DNA of 64,000 nt from an uncultured Caldilineaceae bacterium (lineage in GTDB: Bacteria > Chloroflexota > Anaerolineae > Caldilineales > Caldilineaceae), in assembly GCA_958295915.1 (NCBI GenBank), contig OY282381.1, positions 1,820,722-1,884,721 of the forward strand, read 5' to 3'. The position numbers and the translations under genes were made by a program. Below are positions 16,732-24,672 of the stretch, piece after piece (position 1 is the stretch's first letter; each line of letters opens with the position of its first letter). The notes beneath the pieces are model-generated. The model did not search any database, was not told the origin of the DNA, and saw only the letters and a program-made list of their open reading frames with translations.

Positions 16732-17590
16732 AGCGGCAGAGACGATTCGTATCCGTGTCGGGCAGGCGCGGCACGCCCAAGGAGCCTCCACACCCCGACA
16801 GTGGATAGGTATCGGTCTGTTCTGGTCGGCCGTACCGATGATCCTCTTCCTGATTCTGCCCCTGTTGGCGCTCATATGGCGGGCAGATCTGGCCGATATC
16901 GGCATACATCTGACCCAGCCGGTGGCCCGCCGGGCGATCTTTCTCAGCTTGTGGACTTCGGCCACAGCAACGCTTCTGACCGTTCTTTTCGGCACGCCTC
17001 TGGCGCTGCTGATGGCCCGGCGACGTTTTCCCCTGCGCCGAGCGCTGGACACAGTCATCGATCTGCCAACGGTTTTACCCCCGGCGGTGGCGGGTCTGGC
17101 GCTGCTGATGGCCTTTGGCCGCCGGGGGATGCTGGGCCAGAGCCTATCTGTGGCCGGACTGGAAATCGCCTTTACGTCTCTGGCCGTGATTTTGGCCCAA
17201 CTTTTCGTCGCCTCGCCGTACTACATCCGTGCCGCCATTGGCGGCTTCAGCCGTAGCGAAGTGGAGCTGGAGGAAGCCGCTACCTTGGACGGAGCCGACA
17301 ACCGGCAGGTCTTCCGTTTTGTGACGGTCCCTCTGGCCCGCGCCTCTTTACTGGGCGGGCTGGTGATGACTTGGGCCAGAGCGCTGGGAGATTTCGGCGC
17401 TACCATCCTTTTCGCTGGCAACTACCCAGGGCGCACGCAAACGATGCCCCTGGCCATCTATATCGGCTTTGAACTGGATCTAGACGTGGCTTTGGCGTTG
17501 TCGGTTGTGCTGATGGCGACCGCTTTTGGCATTTTGTTACTGGTGAAATGGCTTCTAGGCCGAACCGACGAGGGGAATCAACAGGGATAG
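16718..17590 (+). CDS. modB: Molybdate ABC transporter permease
   Basis: A 290-residue permease. A GTG at 16718, nine bases after GGGAGG (16703-16708), is chosen over the upstream ATG at 16637, which lies deep inside modA. Six hydrophobic segments are visible from about residue 27. The ATPase-contact EAA loop reads EEAATLDGADNRQVFRFVTV near residue 190, and it is followed by the RALGDFGATILFAGN signature of ModB. It forms the membrane channel for oxyanion import together with ModA. The ATPase ModC must be encoded elsewhere, since the next gene is ftcD. Confidence 0.88.
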   Translation: MGTNEAAETIRIRVGQARHAQGASTPRQWIGIGLFWSAVPMILFLILPLLALIWRADLADIGIHLTQPVARRAIFLSLWTSATATLLTVLFGTPLALLMARRRFPLRRALDTVIDLPTVLPPAVAGLALLMAFGRRGMLGQSLSVAGLEIAFTSLAVILAQLFVASPYYIRAAIGGFSRSEVELEEAATLDGADNRQVFRFVTVPLARASLLGGLVMTWARALGDFGATILFAGNYPGRTQTMPLAIYIGFELDLDVALALSVVLMATAFGILLLVKWLLGRTDEGNQQG

Positions 17591-17604
17591 AGAGCGCACT
17601 TGAG

Positions 17605-18555
17605 ATGGATGAAAACGTGCTGATTGAGGCAGTGCCGAACTTTTCCGAGGGCAGACGCACGGATGTCATCGACGAGTTGACAGCAGCGATTCAGGCGCCC
17701 GAGGTGCAGCTGCTCCATCGCGCCAGCGACTGGGACCATAACCGCACAGTTCTGACTATCGCCGGCCCGCCGCAGGCTGTGCTGAGGGGGCTATTCAAAG
17801 CGATCGAAGTGGCCATCGTCCGCATTGACCTGGGTCGGCAGCAGGGGGCGCATCCACGATTGGGCGCGGCGGATGTGGTTCCACTGGTGCCGATTCGCAA
17901 TATTTCGCTGGACGAATGCGTTGTCCTTGCTCGCCAATTGGGTCGTCAAATCGGGAATGAGTTGGATCTGCCCGTTTACCTATATGCAGCAGCCGCTACC
18001 AGACCGGAGCGGCGCAATCTGGCCGATATCCGCCGGGGAGAGTACGAAGCGCTAAGACAAGAGATCCATCGGCCGGCGCGTCTGCCTGATTTCGGCCCGG
18101 CCAAGATCGGCCCGGCGGGGGCGGTAATCGTCGGAGCCCGATCCTTTCTCATCGCCTTCAATGTCTTCTTGCGCACGGCCGATGTAGCGGTGGCCAAAGC
18201 TATCGCCCGCCAAATTCGGGAGAGCAGTGGCGGTCTGCCGGCGGTCAAAGCCCTAGGCCTCCTCGTAGATGGACAGGCCCAGGTGAGTATGAATCTGGTC
18301 GATTTTCTCACGACACCACCTCACGCGGTGGTGGAGGCCATTCAGCGGGAAGCCATCCACCTGAACACTGAAATCGACCGCAGTGAACTGATTGGCCTCA
18401 TTCCCCAGGATGCGGTATTGGCGGCTGCGGCCAGCGCTCTGCTTCTGCCGGATCTGACCACCGACCGAATCCTGGAGGTCGCCTTGTGTCAACAGACCGG
18501 CTCGCTCTGTCGCGCGCCACAGTGGCGCGCAAAACGATGCTTTGGCGAAAGATGA
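17605..18555 (+). CDS. ftcD: Glutamate formimidoyltransferase
   Basis: A 316-residue enzyme of the formiminotransferase family, without the cyclodeaminase domain. It transfers a formimino group between N-formimino-glutamate and tetrahydrofolate in histidine breakdown. Seen: IEAVPNFSEGRR at the N-terminus, SDWDHNRTVLT, a GAHPRLGAADVVPLVPIRN block, and the VKALGLLVDGQAQVSMNLVD block. The ATG at 17605 starts the conserved N-terminus. The longer frame to 17548 overlaps modB. The last 15 residues (LCRAPQWRAKRCFGER) come from a type A repeat running into the stop, so the native C-terminus has been replaced or lengthened. Confidence 0.88.
   Translation: MDENVLIEAVPNFSEGRRTDVIDELTAAIQAPEVQLLHRASDWDHNRTVLTIAGPPQAVLRGLFKAIEVAIVRIDLGRQQGAHPRLGAADVVPLVPIRNISLDECVVLARQLGRQIGNELDLPVYLYAAAATRPERRNLADIRRGEYEALRQEIHRPARLPDFGPAKIGPAGAVIVGARSFLIAFNVFLRTADVAVAKAIARQIRESSGGLPAVKALGLLVDGQAQVSMNLVDFLTTPPHAVVEAIQREAIHLNTEIDRSELIGLIPQDAVLAAAASALLLPDLTTDRILEVALCQQTGSLCRAPQWRAKRCFGER
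18509..18537 (+). repeat. Type A repeat forming the ftcD C-terminus
   Basis: CGCGCGCCACAGTGGCGCGC plus AAAACGA, translated as CRAPQWRAKR just before the ftcD stop. Confidence 0.85.
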
Positions 18556-18575
18556 ATGCCGTGTTAGAATGGGTT

Positions 18576-18616
18576 CAGTATACAGTAGACGATTCCTGCC
18601 GAAAGGCAGTATACTG
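18576..18616. other. Inverted repeat between ftcD and the GT2 gene
   Basis: CAGTATAC (18576-18583) and GTATACTG (18609-18616) are inverted about 25 bases apart. The second half is itself the palindrome CAGTATACTG. It could be an operator or part of a promoter, but nothing links it to a regulator. Confidence 0.3.
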
Positions 18617-18649
18617 TTCTATCTCTGCCGCCTGCACAGAGCAGACCAT

Positions 18650-18679
18650 GTCGCGCCTCACAGTGGCGCGCAAAACGAT
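18650..18679 (+). repeat. Type A repeat, single unit
   Basis: TCGCGCCTCACAGTGGCGCG followed by CAAAACGATT, 27 bases upstream of the GT2 start. Confidence 0.85.
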
Positions 18680-18705
18680 TCTTGCACTCGGATGCTGGGA
18701 ACGCA

Positions 18706-19722
18706 ATGCGCACAATGGAATCTCCTCGCCATATCGCCTGGCGAAAATGGATAGAGACGACCGGCTCGCCATCAGCGGACATCAGGAGCCCGGACCTGGC
18801 GGTTATCATTCTCAATTACAACACCAGCGCGCTTCTAGACAGTTGTCTGACATCAGTGTTTGCTTCTGTCGGTCGTTTTTCCTACACTGTCTGTGTTGTA
18901 GACAACGCCAGCCGCGACGACAGCGCGGCCATGGTAAGCAATCGTTTCCCCCAAGCCGGTTGGATCGTTGCGGAAAGGAATTTGGGCTTTAGCGCGGGCA
19001 ACAATCTGGCTTTGCGCCAACTTGGCTTCGAGGATACTGGCGCGATCTCGTCCACCGCAGACCTGCCCCGCTACACGCTTCTGCTGAATGTGGACACTGT
19101 CTTATCGCCGACAGCTCTGGCCGACATGATCCGCTTTATGGACGCGCGGCCAAACGTGGGCATTGCTGGCCCACGGGTACGACGACCAGATGGCGCCCTG
19201 GATCTGGCCTGCCGACGTAGCTTTCCAACCCCTTGGGTGAGCTTCTATCGCCTGACCGGGCTTAGCCGGCTTTTTCCTCAAAGCCCCCGCTTCAATGCCT
19301 ATAATCTGAGCTACCTTCCGGAAGACGCAGTTCATCCGGTGGATTCGGTTGTGGGCGCTTACATGCAGGTGCGAGGGGAAGCGATCCAGCAGGTGGGGCT
19401 GTTGGACGAGACCTATTTTATGTACGGCGAAGATCTTGATTGGGCGAAGCGTATCAAAGACGCTGGCTGGGAAGTCTGGTACAATGGGAAGGTGGAGATC
19501 ACACATATTAAAAAGGCGTCCAGCCGCAAAAGCCGCAAGGCGCGCCGTGCTTTTTACGAGGCGATGTGGATCTTCTATCGCAAGCACTACCGGGCCGATA
19601 GTTCCTGGGCGCTGGACAAACTGATCTGGCTAAGTATTGCACTGATAGGTGGCGTGGACGTAGCCACCCGCCTGTGGAAACTACGACAGGAACGGGATCT
19701 GCAACACCATCGACACGCATAA
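18706..19722 (+). CDS. Family 2 glycosyltransferase
   Basis: A 338-residue GT2 enzyme of the rhamnosyltransferase-like group. Seen: DLAVIILNYNTSALLDSCLT (start of the GT-A fold), VVDNASRDDSA (nucleotide site), NLGFSAGNNLAL, LLNVDTVLSP (DxD-like), and GLLDETYFMYGEDLDWAKRI (acceptor/metal region). A hydrophobic C-terminal segment (LDKLIWLSIALIGGVDVATR) may associate with the membrane. Starts are ambiguous: ATG 18706 behind GGGA, an earlier TTG at 18682, or ATG 18715. The stop TAA shares a base with the next start (TAATG), so it is coupled to the sugar-phosphate transferase downstream, which suggests one exopolysaccharide or wall glycan pathway. Confidence 0.87.
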   Translation: MRTMESPRHIAWRKWIETTGSPSADIRSPDLAVIILNYNTSALLDSCLTSVFASVGRFSYTVCVVDNASRDDSAAMVSNRFPQAGWIVAERNLGFSAGNNLALRQLGFEDTGAISSTADLPRYTLLLNVDTVLSPTALADMIRFMDARPNVGIAGPRVRRPDGALDLACRRSFPTPWVSFYRLTGLSRLFPQSPRFNAYNLSYLPEDAVHPVDSVVGAYMQVRGEAIQQVGLLDETYFMYGEDLDWAKRIKDAGWEVWYNGKVEITHIKKASSRKSRKARRAFYEAMWIFYRKHYRADSSWALDKLIWLSIALIGGVDVATRLWKLRQERDLQHHRHA

Positions 19723-21308
19723 TGTGGAAGTCATCTGTTCAGCCGTCTTCAGATGTTGAGGAACACCTGACAAAATTGCGGCCAACCGCAACCGATACTT
19801 GGGATGGTCCGGCGCCGGACCGATCGCGGGAGCAGGGCTTATCCTCCAGTTCAAACGGCACATACTCGAGCCGACGCGCGCAACGGCCGAGCTTGCTTAA
19901 ACGTGCCCAATTGCTGTTCGTGCTGTCTCTGGCATTGGTGGATGTGGGGAGCACTTGGCTGGCGTTCTATCTGGCCCATCGCCTTACGGACCTGAACCTG
20001 ACCCCCCGCCTCATGGAACTGCAATCGGATATCGTCATCGGGCCATTTGTGGAGTTCCTGCCCCTACCGCTGACACAATCGATCCTGCTCCTATCGATCT
20101 TTCTCTCGCAGCGCTTGTACCAACGCCGCCGGCCCCTCGGACATCTGGACGAGATTGTTCGCGCCGCCAAACTGACGACGCTCTGCACCCTTCTCACCGT
20201 CGCCTGTATAAGTCTCTTTCTGCGAGATTTCGTGTACCACCGCACACTCCTGGGCTATGCCTGGTTGCTCAATATAATTTTGTTGACCTTCGGGCGAACG
20301 TTGCACGCTCAGTTGCAATGGAATGCCCAGTCCAGAGGCATCGGCGACGATCGGGTACTGGTCATCGGTGGCGGTGACACCGGTCGCATGGTTCTGCAAA
20401 AAATTCAGGACAATCCGAAGCTAGGCTTTCAGCTGGTCGGTGTCGTCGATAACAGCGGCAGCCGCTCCGTGCTCAATGTGCCGGTATTGGGTAGCGTCGT
20501 CGACATCCCTGGCATCATCGACGAATTCGCTATCGACGAAGTGATCATCGCCCTCCCGGAAAATACCCATCAAGAGCTAATCGGCATCATTAGCCTGTGT
20601 GAGCGGGAAAAAGTCGGCATTCAGGTGCTGCCGGATGCCTTCGAAATTATGGCCAGCGAAGTGACGATCGGCCACCTCGGCGGGCTACCTCTGCTCACAA
20701 TCCGCGATGTGGCCCTACAGGGTTGGAAACTGACCCTCAAACGGGGCATGGATCTAGTGGGCAGTGCCATTGGGCTGGTGTTTCTGAGCCCGTTTCTGTT
20801 GCTGGTGGCGCTGCTGATCAAACTGGATAGCCCCGGCCCGGTCTTCTACACGCATGAACGGATGGGGTTAGATGCCAAATCATTCAAAATCCTGAAGTTT
20901 CGCTCCATGCGCGAGGACGCCGAAACATCCGGCCCGGGCTGGACTGTCCCGGATGATCCCCGGCGGACCAAATTGGGCACGTTCATCCGTCGCGCCAATA
21001 TCGATGAATTACCTCAGTTGGTCAATGTCCTGTTCGGTGAAATGAGCCTGGTGGGGCCACGCCCGGAACGCCCCGTCTATGTGGAGCAGTTCCGACAGAT
21101 GATCCCTCGCTATATGGACCGCCACCGGGAAAAGGCCGGTATGACCGGTTGGGCAGCGGTCAATGGGCTGCGGGGGGACACATCCATCGAAGAGCGCACA
21201 AAATACGATCTCTGGTACATCGAAAACTGGTCACTGGCCCTGGACATCACAATTATCATTCGCACACTAGGCCAGTGGCTTCTGGGCACACATAAAAACG
21301 CCTACTGA
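19722..21308 (+). CDS. Polyprenyl-phosphate sugar-1-phosphate transferase (WbaP/EpsL-like)
   Basis: A 528-residue initiating enzyme for exopolysaccharide. It moves a sugar-1-phosphate from UDP-sugar to undecaprenyl phosphate. About four membrane segments lie in residues 60-190. A CoA-binding/Rossmann-like domain follows (RVLVIGGGDTGRMVLQKIQ, near residue 210). A further hydrophobic segment comes near residue 355. The catalytic domain has KRGMDLVGSAIGLVFLSPF, KFRSMREDAETSGPGWT, GTFIRRANIDELPQLVNVL, MSLVGPRPERP and the closing WYIENWSLALDI. The ATG at 19722 overlaps the stop of the GT2 gene. UDP-sugar could come from the UDPGP enzyme at 11436-12860. Confidence 0.9.
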   Translation: MWKSSVQPSSDVEEHLTKLRPTATDTWDGPAPDRSREQGLSSSSNGTYSSRRAQRPSLLKRAQLLFVLSLALVDVGSTWLAFYLAHRLTDLNLTPRLMELQSDIVIGPFVEFLPLPLTQSILLLSIFLSQRLYQRRRPLGHLDEIVRAAKLTTLCTLLTVACISLFLRDFVYHRTLLGYAWLLNIILLTFGRTLHAQLQWNAQSRGIGDDRVLVIGGGDTGRMVLQKIQDNPKLGFQLVGVVDNSGSRSVLNVPVLGSVVDIPGIIDEFAIDEVIIALPENTHQELIGIISLCEREKVGIQVLPDAFEIMASEVTIGHLGGLPLLTIRDVALQGWKLTLKRGMDLVGSAIGLVFLSPFLLLVALLIKLDSPGPVFYTHERMGLDAKSFKILKFRSMREDAETSGPGWTVPDDPRRTKLGTFIRRANIDELPQLVNVLFGEMSLVGPRPERPVYVEQFRQMIPRYMDRHREKAGMTGWAAVNGLRGDTSIEERTKYDLWYIENWSLALDITIIIRTLGQWLLGTHKNAY

Positions 21309-21321
21309 TGGCGGGTGGCCA

Positions 21322-21346
21322 GTAGGGGATGGCCTTGTGCCTGCCC
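21322..21346 (+). repeat. Type D hairpin (CTTGT loop), imperfect
   Basis: GGGGATGGC, CTTGT, GCCTGCCCG pair with two mismatches, between the sugar transferase gene and hrcA. Confidence 0.5.
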
Positions 21347-21383
21347 GTTACGCGCCAGTAACCACTGACCTTGTCCGTAGACA

Positions 21384-22415
21384 ATGACAGACCTTCAACT
21401 AAGCCAGCGTCGCAAACAGTTGCTGCGCATCGTCATCCAGGAATACATAGACACTGTCCAGCCTGTGGGTAGCCAATCGATCGCGCAGAAATACGATTTG
21501 GGGGTCAGTGCAGCGACCATTCGCAATGATCTGGCTGCGCTGGAAAAAGCCGGCCTACTGACCCATCCCCACACCAGCGCCGGACGTATCCCCACCGATG
21601 GAGGCTACCGCTATTTTGTGGCTCATCTTATGGCCCACACAGATCTTCCCTCCCATGAGCGGCGTATGATCCGCCACCAGTTCCATCAGACCCGCCAGGA
21701 GATCGACCAGTGGCTGCGTCTGAGCACAGCCGTGTTGGCCAAAGCCTCTACCGGCGCGGCGCTGGCAACCTCCCCCCGCTCCATGTCCAGACGGGGGGTT
21801 AAGCATCTGGAGTTGATTGGCCTTCAGGATACTGTTGTACTGCTGGTGCTGGTGCTGGCCACAGGCACAGTCAAACAACGATTGATCTCGCTGGAACAGC
21901 CGATTTTCCAAGAAGAACTGAGCCGCGCCAGCAACCACCTCAACGTCGAAATCTCCGGCGCGAACATTGCGGATCTGCCGGCGAAACTGAAGAGATTCAC
22001 CGGTTTCACTCTGGAAGTGGGCGAGCTGGTGCTGAACACATTGCGTCAGTCGGAGGAGCAGATCGGTGAACGTGTTTATCGACACGGGCTGGCCCAGGTA
22101 TTGGAAGCGCCTGAGTTTGCCGACAGGCCAAAGGTGCGCCGGATCGTGCAGGTATTCGAACAGCGCGCGCTGCTGCAAGAGATCTACGACGATATTGTGC
22201 AACTGAGCGACGTGCAGGTAATGATTGCCGGCGAGGGGCGCTTCAGCGATATGCAGGACATCAGTTTGGTCTTGAGCCGCTATGGGGCGCCGGATCGGAT
22301 CAGTGGACTGTTAGGCGTAGTCGGCCCGATGCGAATGCCCTACGGACGCACAATCGGGGCCGTGCGCTATGTAGCAACGCTCCTGAACGAACTGATGCAT
22401 CGGATCTATGGCTAG
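21384..22415 (+). CDS. hrcA: Heat-inducible transcription repressor HrcA
   Basis: A 343-residue HrcA. The N-terminal winged helix reads RRKQLLRIVIQEYIDTVQPV, then GSQSIAQKYDLGVSAATIRNDLAALEKAGLL and HTSAGRIPTDGGYRYFV, which is diagnostic. The C-terminal half has VLVLATGTVKQRLI and a closing GVVGPMRMPYGRTIGAVRYV. In other bacteria HrcA binds CIRCE (inverted TTAGCACTC) at heat-shock operons. I see no CIRCE element upstream of this gene or of grpE. It lies just before grpE, but dnaK and dnaJ do not follow within the window. Confidence 0.93.
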   Translation: MTDLQLSQRRKQLLRIVIQEYIDTVQPVGSQSIAQKYDLGVSAATIRNDLAALEKAGLLTHPHTSAGRIPTDGGYRYFVAHLMAHTDLPSHERRMIRHQFHQTRQEIDQWLRLSTAVLAKASTGAALATSPRSMSRRGVKHLELIGLQDTVVLLVLVLATGTVKQRLISLEQPIFQEELSRASNHLNVEISGANIADLPAKLKRFTGFTLEVGELVLNTLRQSEEQIGERVYRHGLAQVLEAPEFADRPKVRRIVQVFEQRALLQEIYDDIVQLSDVQVMIAGEGRFSDMQDISLVLSRYGAPDRISGLLGVVGPMRMPYGRTIGAVRYVATLLNELMHRIYG

Positions 22416-22452
22416 GGGCAACCCTTGTGTTCGGGCTGAACGCGCCGCAGAT

Positions 22453-22480
22453 GTCGCGCCCTACAGCGGCGCGCAAACAA
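22453..22480 (+). repeat. Type A repeat, single unit
   Basis: TCGCGCCCTACAGCGGCGCGC between hrcA and grpE, preceded at 22411-22432 by a decayed type D stem (GGGGCAACCCTTGTG). Confidence 0.85.
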
Positions 22481-22562
22481 CCTTCGCACGATGCGCGAAG
22501 CCCGAATATTGCCCAGGGTGGGCACAAAACGCCAACCGTACTTTGAGATAACAGGACCCCTT

Positions 22563-23180
22563 ATGAGTCAACAGACAGATCGGGAAAACACACCCCTAGA
22601 GATAGGAAATGGACGGCTACCTGAGGAGACCGCGGACAACGCCAGGGGGCTTGATTTACGCGATGCCCTCAACCTTGAGGACGCTGAAGAAAGACAAGAG
22701 ACGCCGGCAGAGACCATCGCCCGACTTGAATCGGAATTGGCAGAGGCCAAATGTCAGGCCGCCAACGCCATCGACAAAATGCAACGCACTGTCGCCGAAT
22801 ATAAAAACGCCGGCAAGCGCCGAGAGCGCCAGATCCAGGAGCGTATCGGGCGCGCCACAGAGGGAATGATTCGTCAGTTGTTGCCGGTTCTCGATGACCT
22901 GGAATTGGCGTTTCAAAACGTTCCAGCAAAAGTCCCGAGGGAAGAGCGGGCCTGGCTTCAGGGATTCGAGCAGATTCAGCAAAAACTTCTGGACATCCTG
23001 TCCAACGCCGAGGTCGAACCCCTGGCAAAAGATGGCGAATTCGACCCAAACCAGCATGAGGCCATCTCGCATGAGCCGAGCGTAGAGGTCCCCAGCGGGC
23101 ATATCATCCAGACATTGCGCACCGGCTACCGAATCCAAGAGCGGATCCTGCGCCCGGCGCTCGTACGCGTAGCACAGTAA
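22563..23180 (+). CDS. grpE: Nucleotide exchange factor GrpE
   Basis: A 205-residue GrpE. Residues 1-50 are acidic and disordered, and residues about 55-105 form the long coiled-coil (ETIARLESELAEAKCQAANA ... TVAEYKNAGKRRERQ). The C-terminal beta domain carries MIRQLLPVLDDLELAF, GFEQIQQKLLDIL and FDPNQHEAISHEPS, with the closing GYRIQERILRPALVRVA. It opens the DnaK nucleotide site. The ATG at 22563 follows a weak AGGA. The upstream frame to 22491 includes the repeat-derived leader and is not chosen. Confidence 0.92.
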   Translation: MSQQTDRENTPLEIGNGRLPEETADNARGLDLRDALNLEDAEERQETPAETIARLESELAEAKCQAANAIDKMQRTVAEYKNAGKRRERQIQERIGRATEGMIRQLLPVLDDLELAFQNVPAKVPREERAWLQGFEQIQQKLLDILSNAEVEPLAKDGEFDPNQHEAISHEPSVEVPSGHIIQTLRTGYRIQERILRPALVRVAQ

Positions 23181-23182
23181 AT

Positions 23183-23225
23183 GAAAGACCACTAGCCACT
23201 GCAGTTATGGTCGCCCTAACCCACT
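23183..23225 (+). repeat. Type C repeat supplying a start codon
   Basis: CCACTAGCCACTGCAGTTATGGTCGCCC resembles CACTGCAGT and TGCAGTTGTGGTTGCCC elsewhere (34863 onward). Its ATG is the only plausible start of the following GNAT gene. Confidence 0.55.
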
Positions 23226-24208
23226 CCGCAGCCACCAATCCACAGCATGGCATCCGCCCTTTTGATATCGGGCGGGATCTGCGAGCCGTCTCCAGATTGA
23301 TTGCCGACGCTTTCGCTGACGAGTTGGACGAACAAGGCGAAGCCGCGCTGCGAGAACTGCGAATTCTCAGTTATATGAGCGGATTGGTGCGCTTCCTATC
23401 TCGGAGTACAGGTGAGTTTCAGGATGTCTTCAACGGATTCGTCTGGGTGGAGAACAACCGGATAGTGGGCAATGTAACGGTGCAGCGAGCGGCCAGCGGC
23501 AGCAGGCGCTGGCAGATCGCCAATGTGGCAGTATCCCCGGCCTGGCGCGGGCGCGGGATCGGTCGGGCGCTCATGGAGCGCGCATTGGATACCATCCGGG
23601 ATATGGGCGGATCCTGGGCTGTGCTGCAAGTGCGCGGGGAAAATGAGATCGCCCGCGGCCTGTATGAACGGCTTCACTTCGAAAATATGGGCGGCGCCTC
23701 CGAACTGTACGCGTCAGGGACGCCGAAGCCCATCAAGTGGCCAGCGCTGCCCAATCTGCAGCCATTTTCCCCATCCGACAGCAATCTACTCTATGAACTG
23801 GCCACCAGCCGACCCAGCGCCGAATTGCAGTGGTGGCGGGCTGTACGACGAAACGACTTTCAGCTTACTTTGGAAAAACGCATCAGTGAACGATTGAGTC
23901 GGCTCGTCGGTCGGGAGCGGATCTTCCGTTACGCTATCCGTGACTATAGCAACCGCTTTGAAGGCGCGATTCAGGTCACCGCCAGATGCTGGCGAGGTGA
24001 TCACCATATCCGTCTATGGCTGCGACCAGAAGCCCAGCAACGCTACGCGCAGCCCTTAACCCTGAGCGCTCTGTCATTGCTGCAGGAGTCTCCGCGTTGG
24101 CCGCTGCGGGCGTCTGTGAGCACAGAGGACGAAATCGTCGCGGAAACATTGCTGGCCCACGGATTCTCCGTGCGGAGCACCTTGTATACGATGCGTCTGC
24201 GGATGTAG
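23207..24208 (+). CDS. GNAT-family N-acetyltransferase
   Basis: A 333-residue protein whose first half (residues about 14-165) is a GNAT domain. ANVAVSPAWRGRGIGRALME is motif A, binding acetyl-CoA (R/Q-x-x-G-x-G/A), followed by LQVRGENEIARGLYERLHFE (motif B). The second half (about 180-333) looks like a degenerate second GNAT lobe (FLYTMRLR end, LLAHGFSV). The substrate is unknown. It follows grpE by 26 bases and precedes the PF04020 gene by 6 bases, so it is probably co-transcribed with both. The start codon lies in a type C repeat. Confidence 0.8.
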   Translation: MVALTHSAATNPQHGIRPFDIGRDLRAVSRLIADAFADELDEQGEAALRELRILSYMSGLVRFLSRSTGEFQDVFNGFVWVENNRIVGNVTVQRAASGSRRWQIANVAVSPAWRGRGIGRALMERALDTIRDMGGSWAVLQVRGENEIARGLYERLHFENMGGASELYASGTPKPIKWPALPNLQPFSPSDSNLLYELATSRPSAELQWWRAVRRNDFQLTLEKRISERLSRLVGRERIFRYAIRDYSNRFEGAIQVTARCWRGDHHIRLWLRPEAQQRYAQPLTLSALSLLQESPRWPLRASVSTEDEIVAETLLAHGFSVRSTLYTMRLRM

Positions 24209-24214
24209 CTTCGG

Positions 24215-24607
24215 ATGACGCTTCTTCTGCGACTGGTCGGCAATGCCATTGCCTTATATGTGGCGGCAAAGCTGATTGATGGCATTCGGTTCGCCGAAAG
24301 CGGACAGGTGGATGCCGGCAGCCTGCTGGCGGTTGCCCTGATTTTTGGCGTTGTCAACGCTGTCATCAAACCGATTGTCAAAGTGGCCACCTGCCCAGCT
24401 TATGTGCTAACCCTCGGTCTGTTCACATTTGTCGTCAACGCGCTGATGCTACTCCTGACAGGCTGGCTGGCTGCCCGGTTCAACATTACCTTCCGGGTAG
24501 ATGACTTTTGGCCCGCTTTCTGGGGTGCAATCGTTATCAGCTTTGTCAGCTTTCTCCTTAGCATGTTCATCTCCGCCGAAAGCGACGATAAAAGCAGGGG
24601 CCACTAG
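24215..24607 (+). CDS. PF04020-type four-helix membrane protein (phage holin superfamily IV-like)
   Basis: A 130-residue protein with four hydrophobic segments (residues about 4-22, 34-56, 62-86 and 98-118). GVVNAVIKPIVK between segments 2 and 3 and LTLGLFTFVVNALMLLLTGW are characteristic of the family. Function is unproven; the holin name is a family label only, and there are no phage genes nearby. The stop TAG and the preceding GGCCAC belong to a type C repeat. Confidence 0.82.
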   Translation: MTLLLRLVGNAIALYVAAKLIDGIRFAESGQVDAGSLLAVALIFGVVNAVIKPIVKVATCPAYVLTLGLFTFVVNALMLLLTGWLAARFNITFRVDDFWPAFWGAIVISFVSFLLSMFISAESDDKSRGH

Positions 24608-24622
24608 CCACTGCAGTGGAAC
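24598..24622 (+). repeat. Type C repeat supplying a stop codon
   Basis: GGCCACTAGCCACTGCAGTGG, where TAG ends the PF04020 gene. Confidence 0.65.
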
Positions 24623-24672
24623 CATGATTTTATCCTGTCCATCCTATAAATCAGGAGAATCACAGTCAAACC

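Noticed and set aside
21347-22562. CIRCE operator at hrcA or grpE
   Set aside because: No TTAGCACTC / GAGTGCTAA pair is present.
24215-24607. Prophage remnant because of the holin-like gene
   Set aside because: PF04020 proteins are common chromosomal membrane proteins, and no other phage gene lies nearby.
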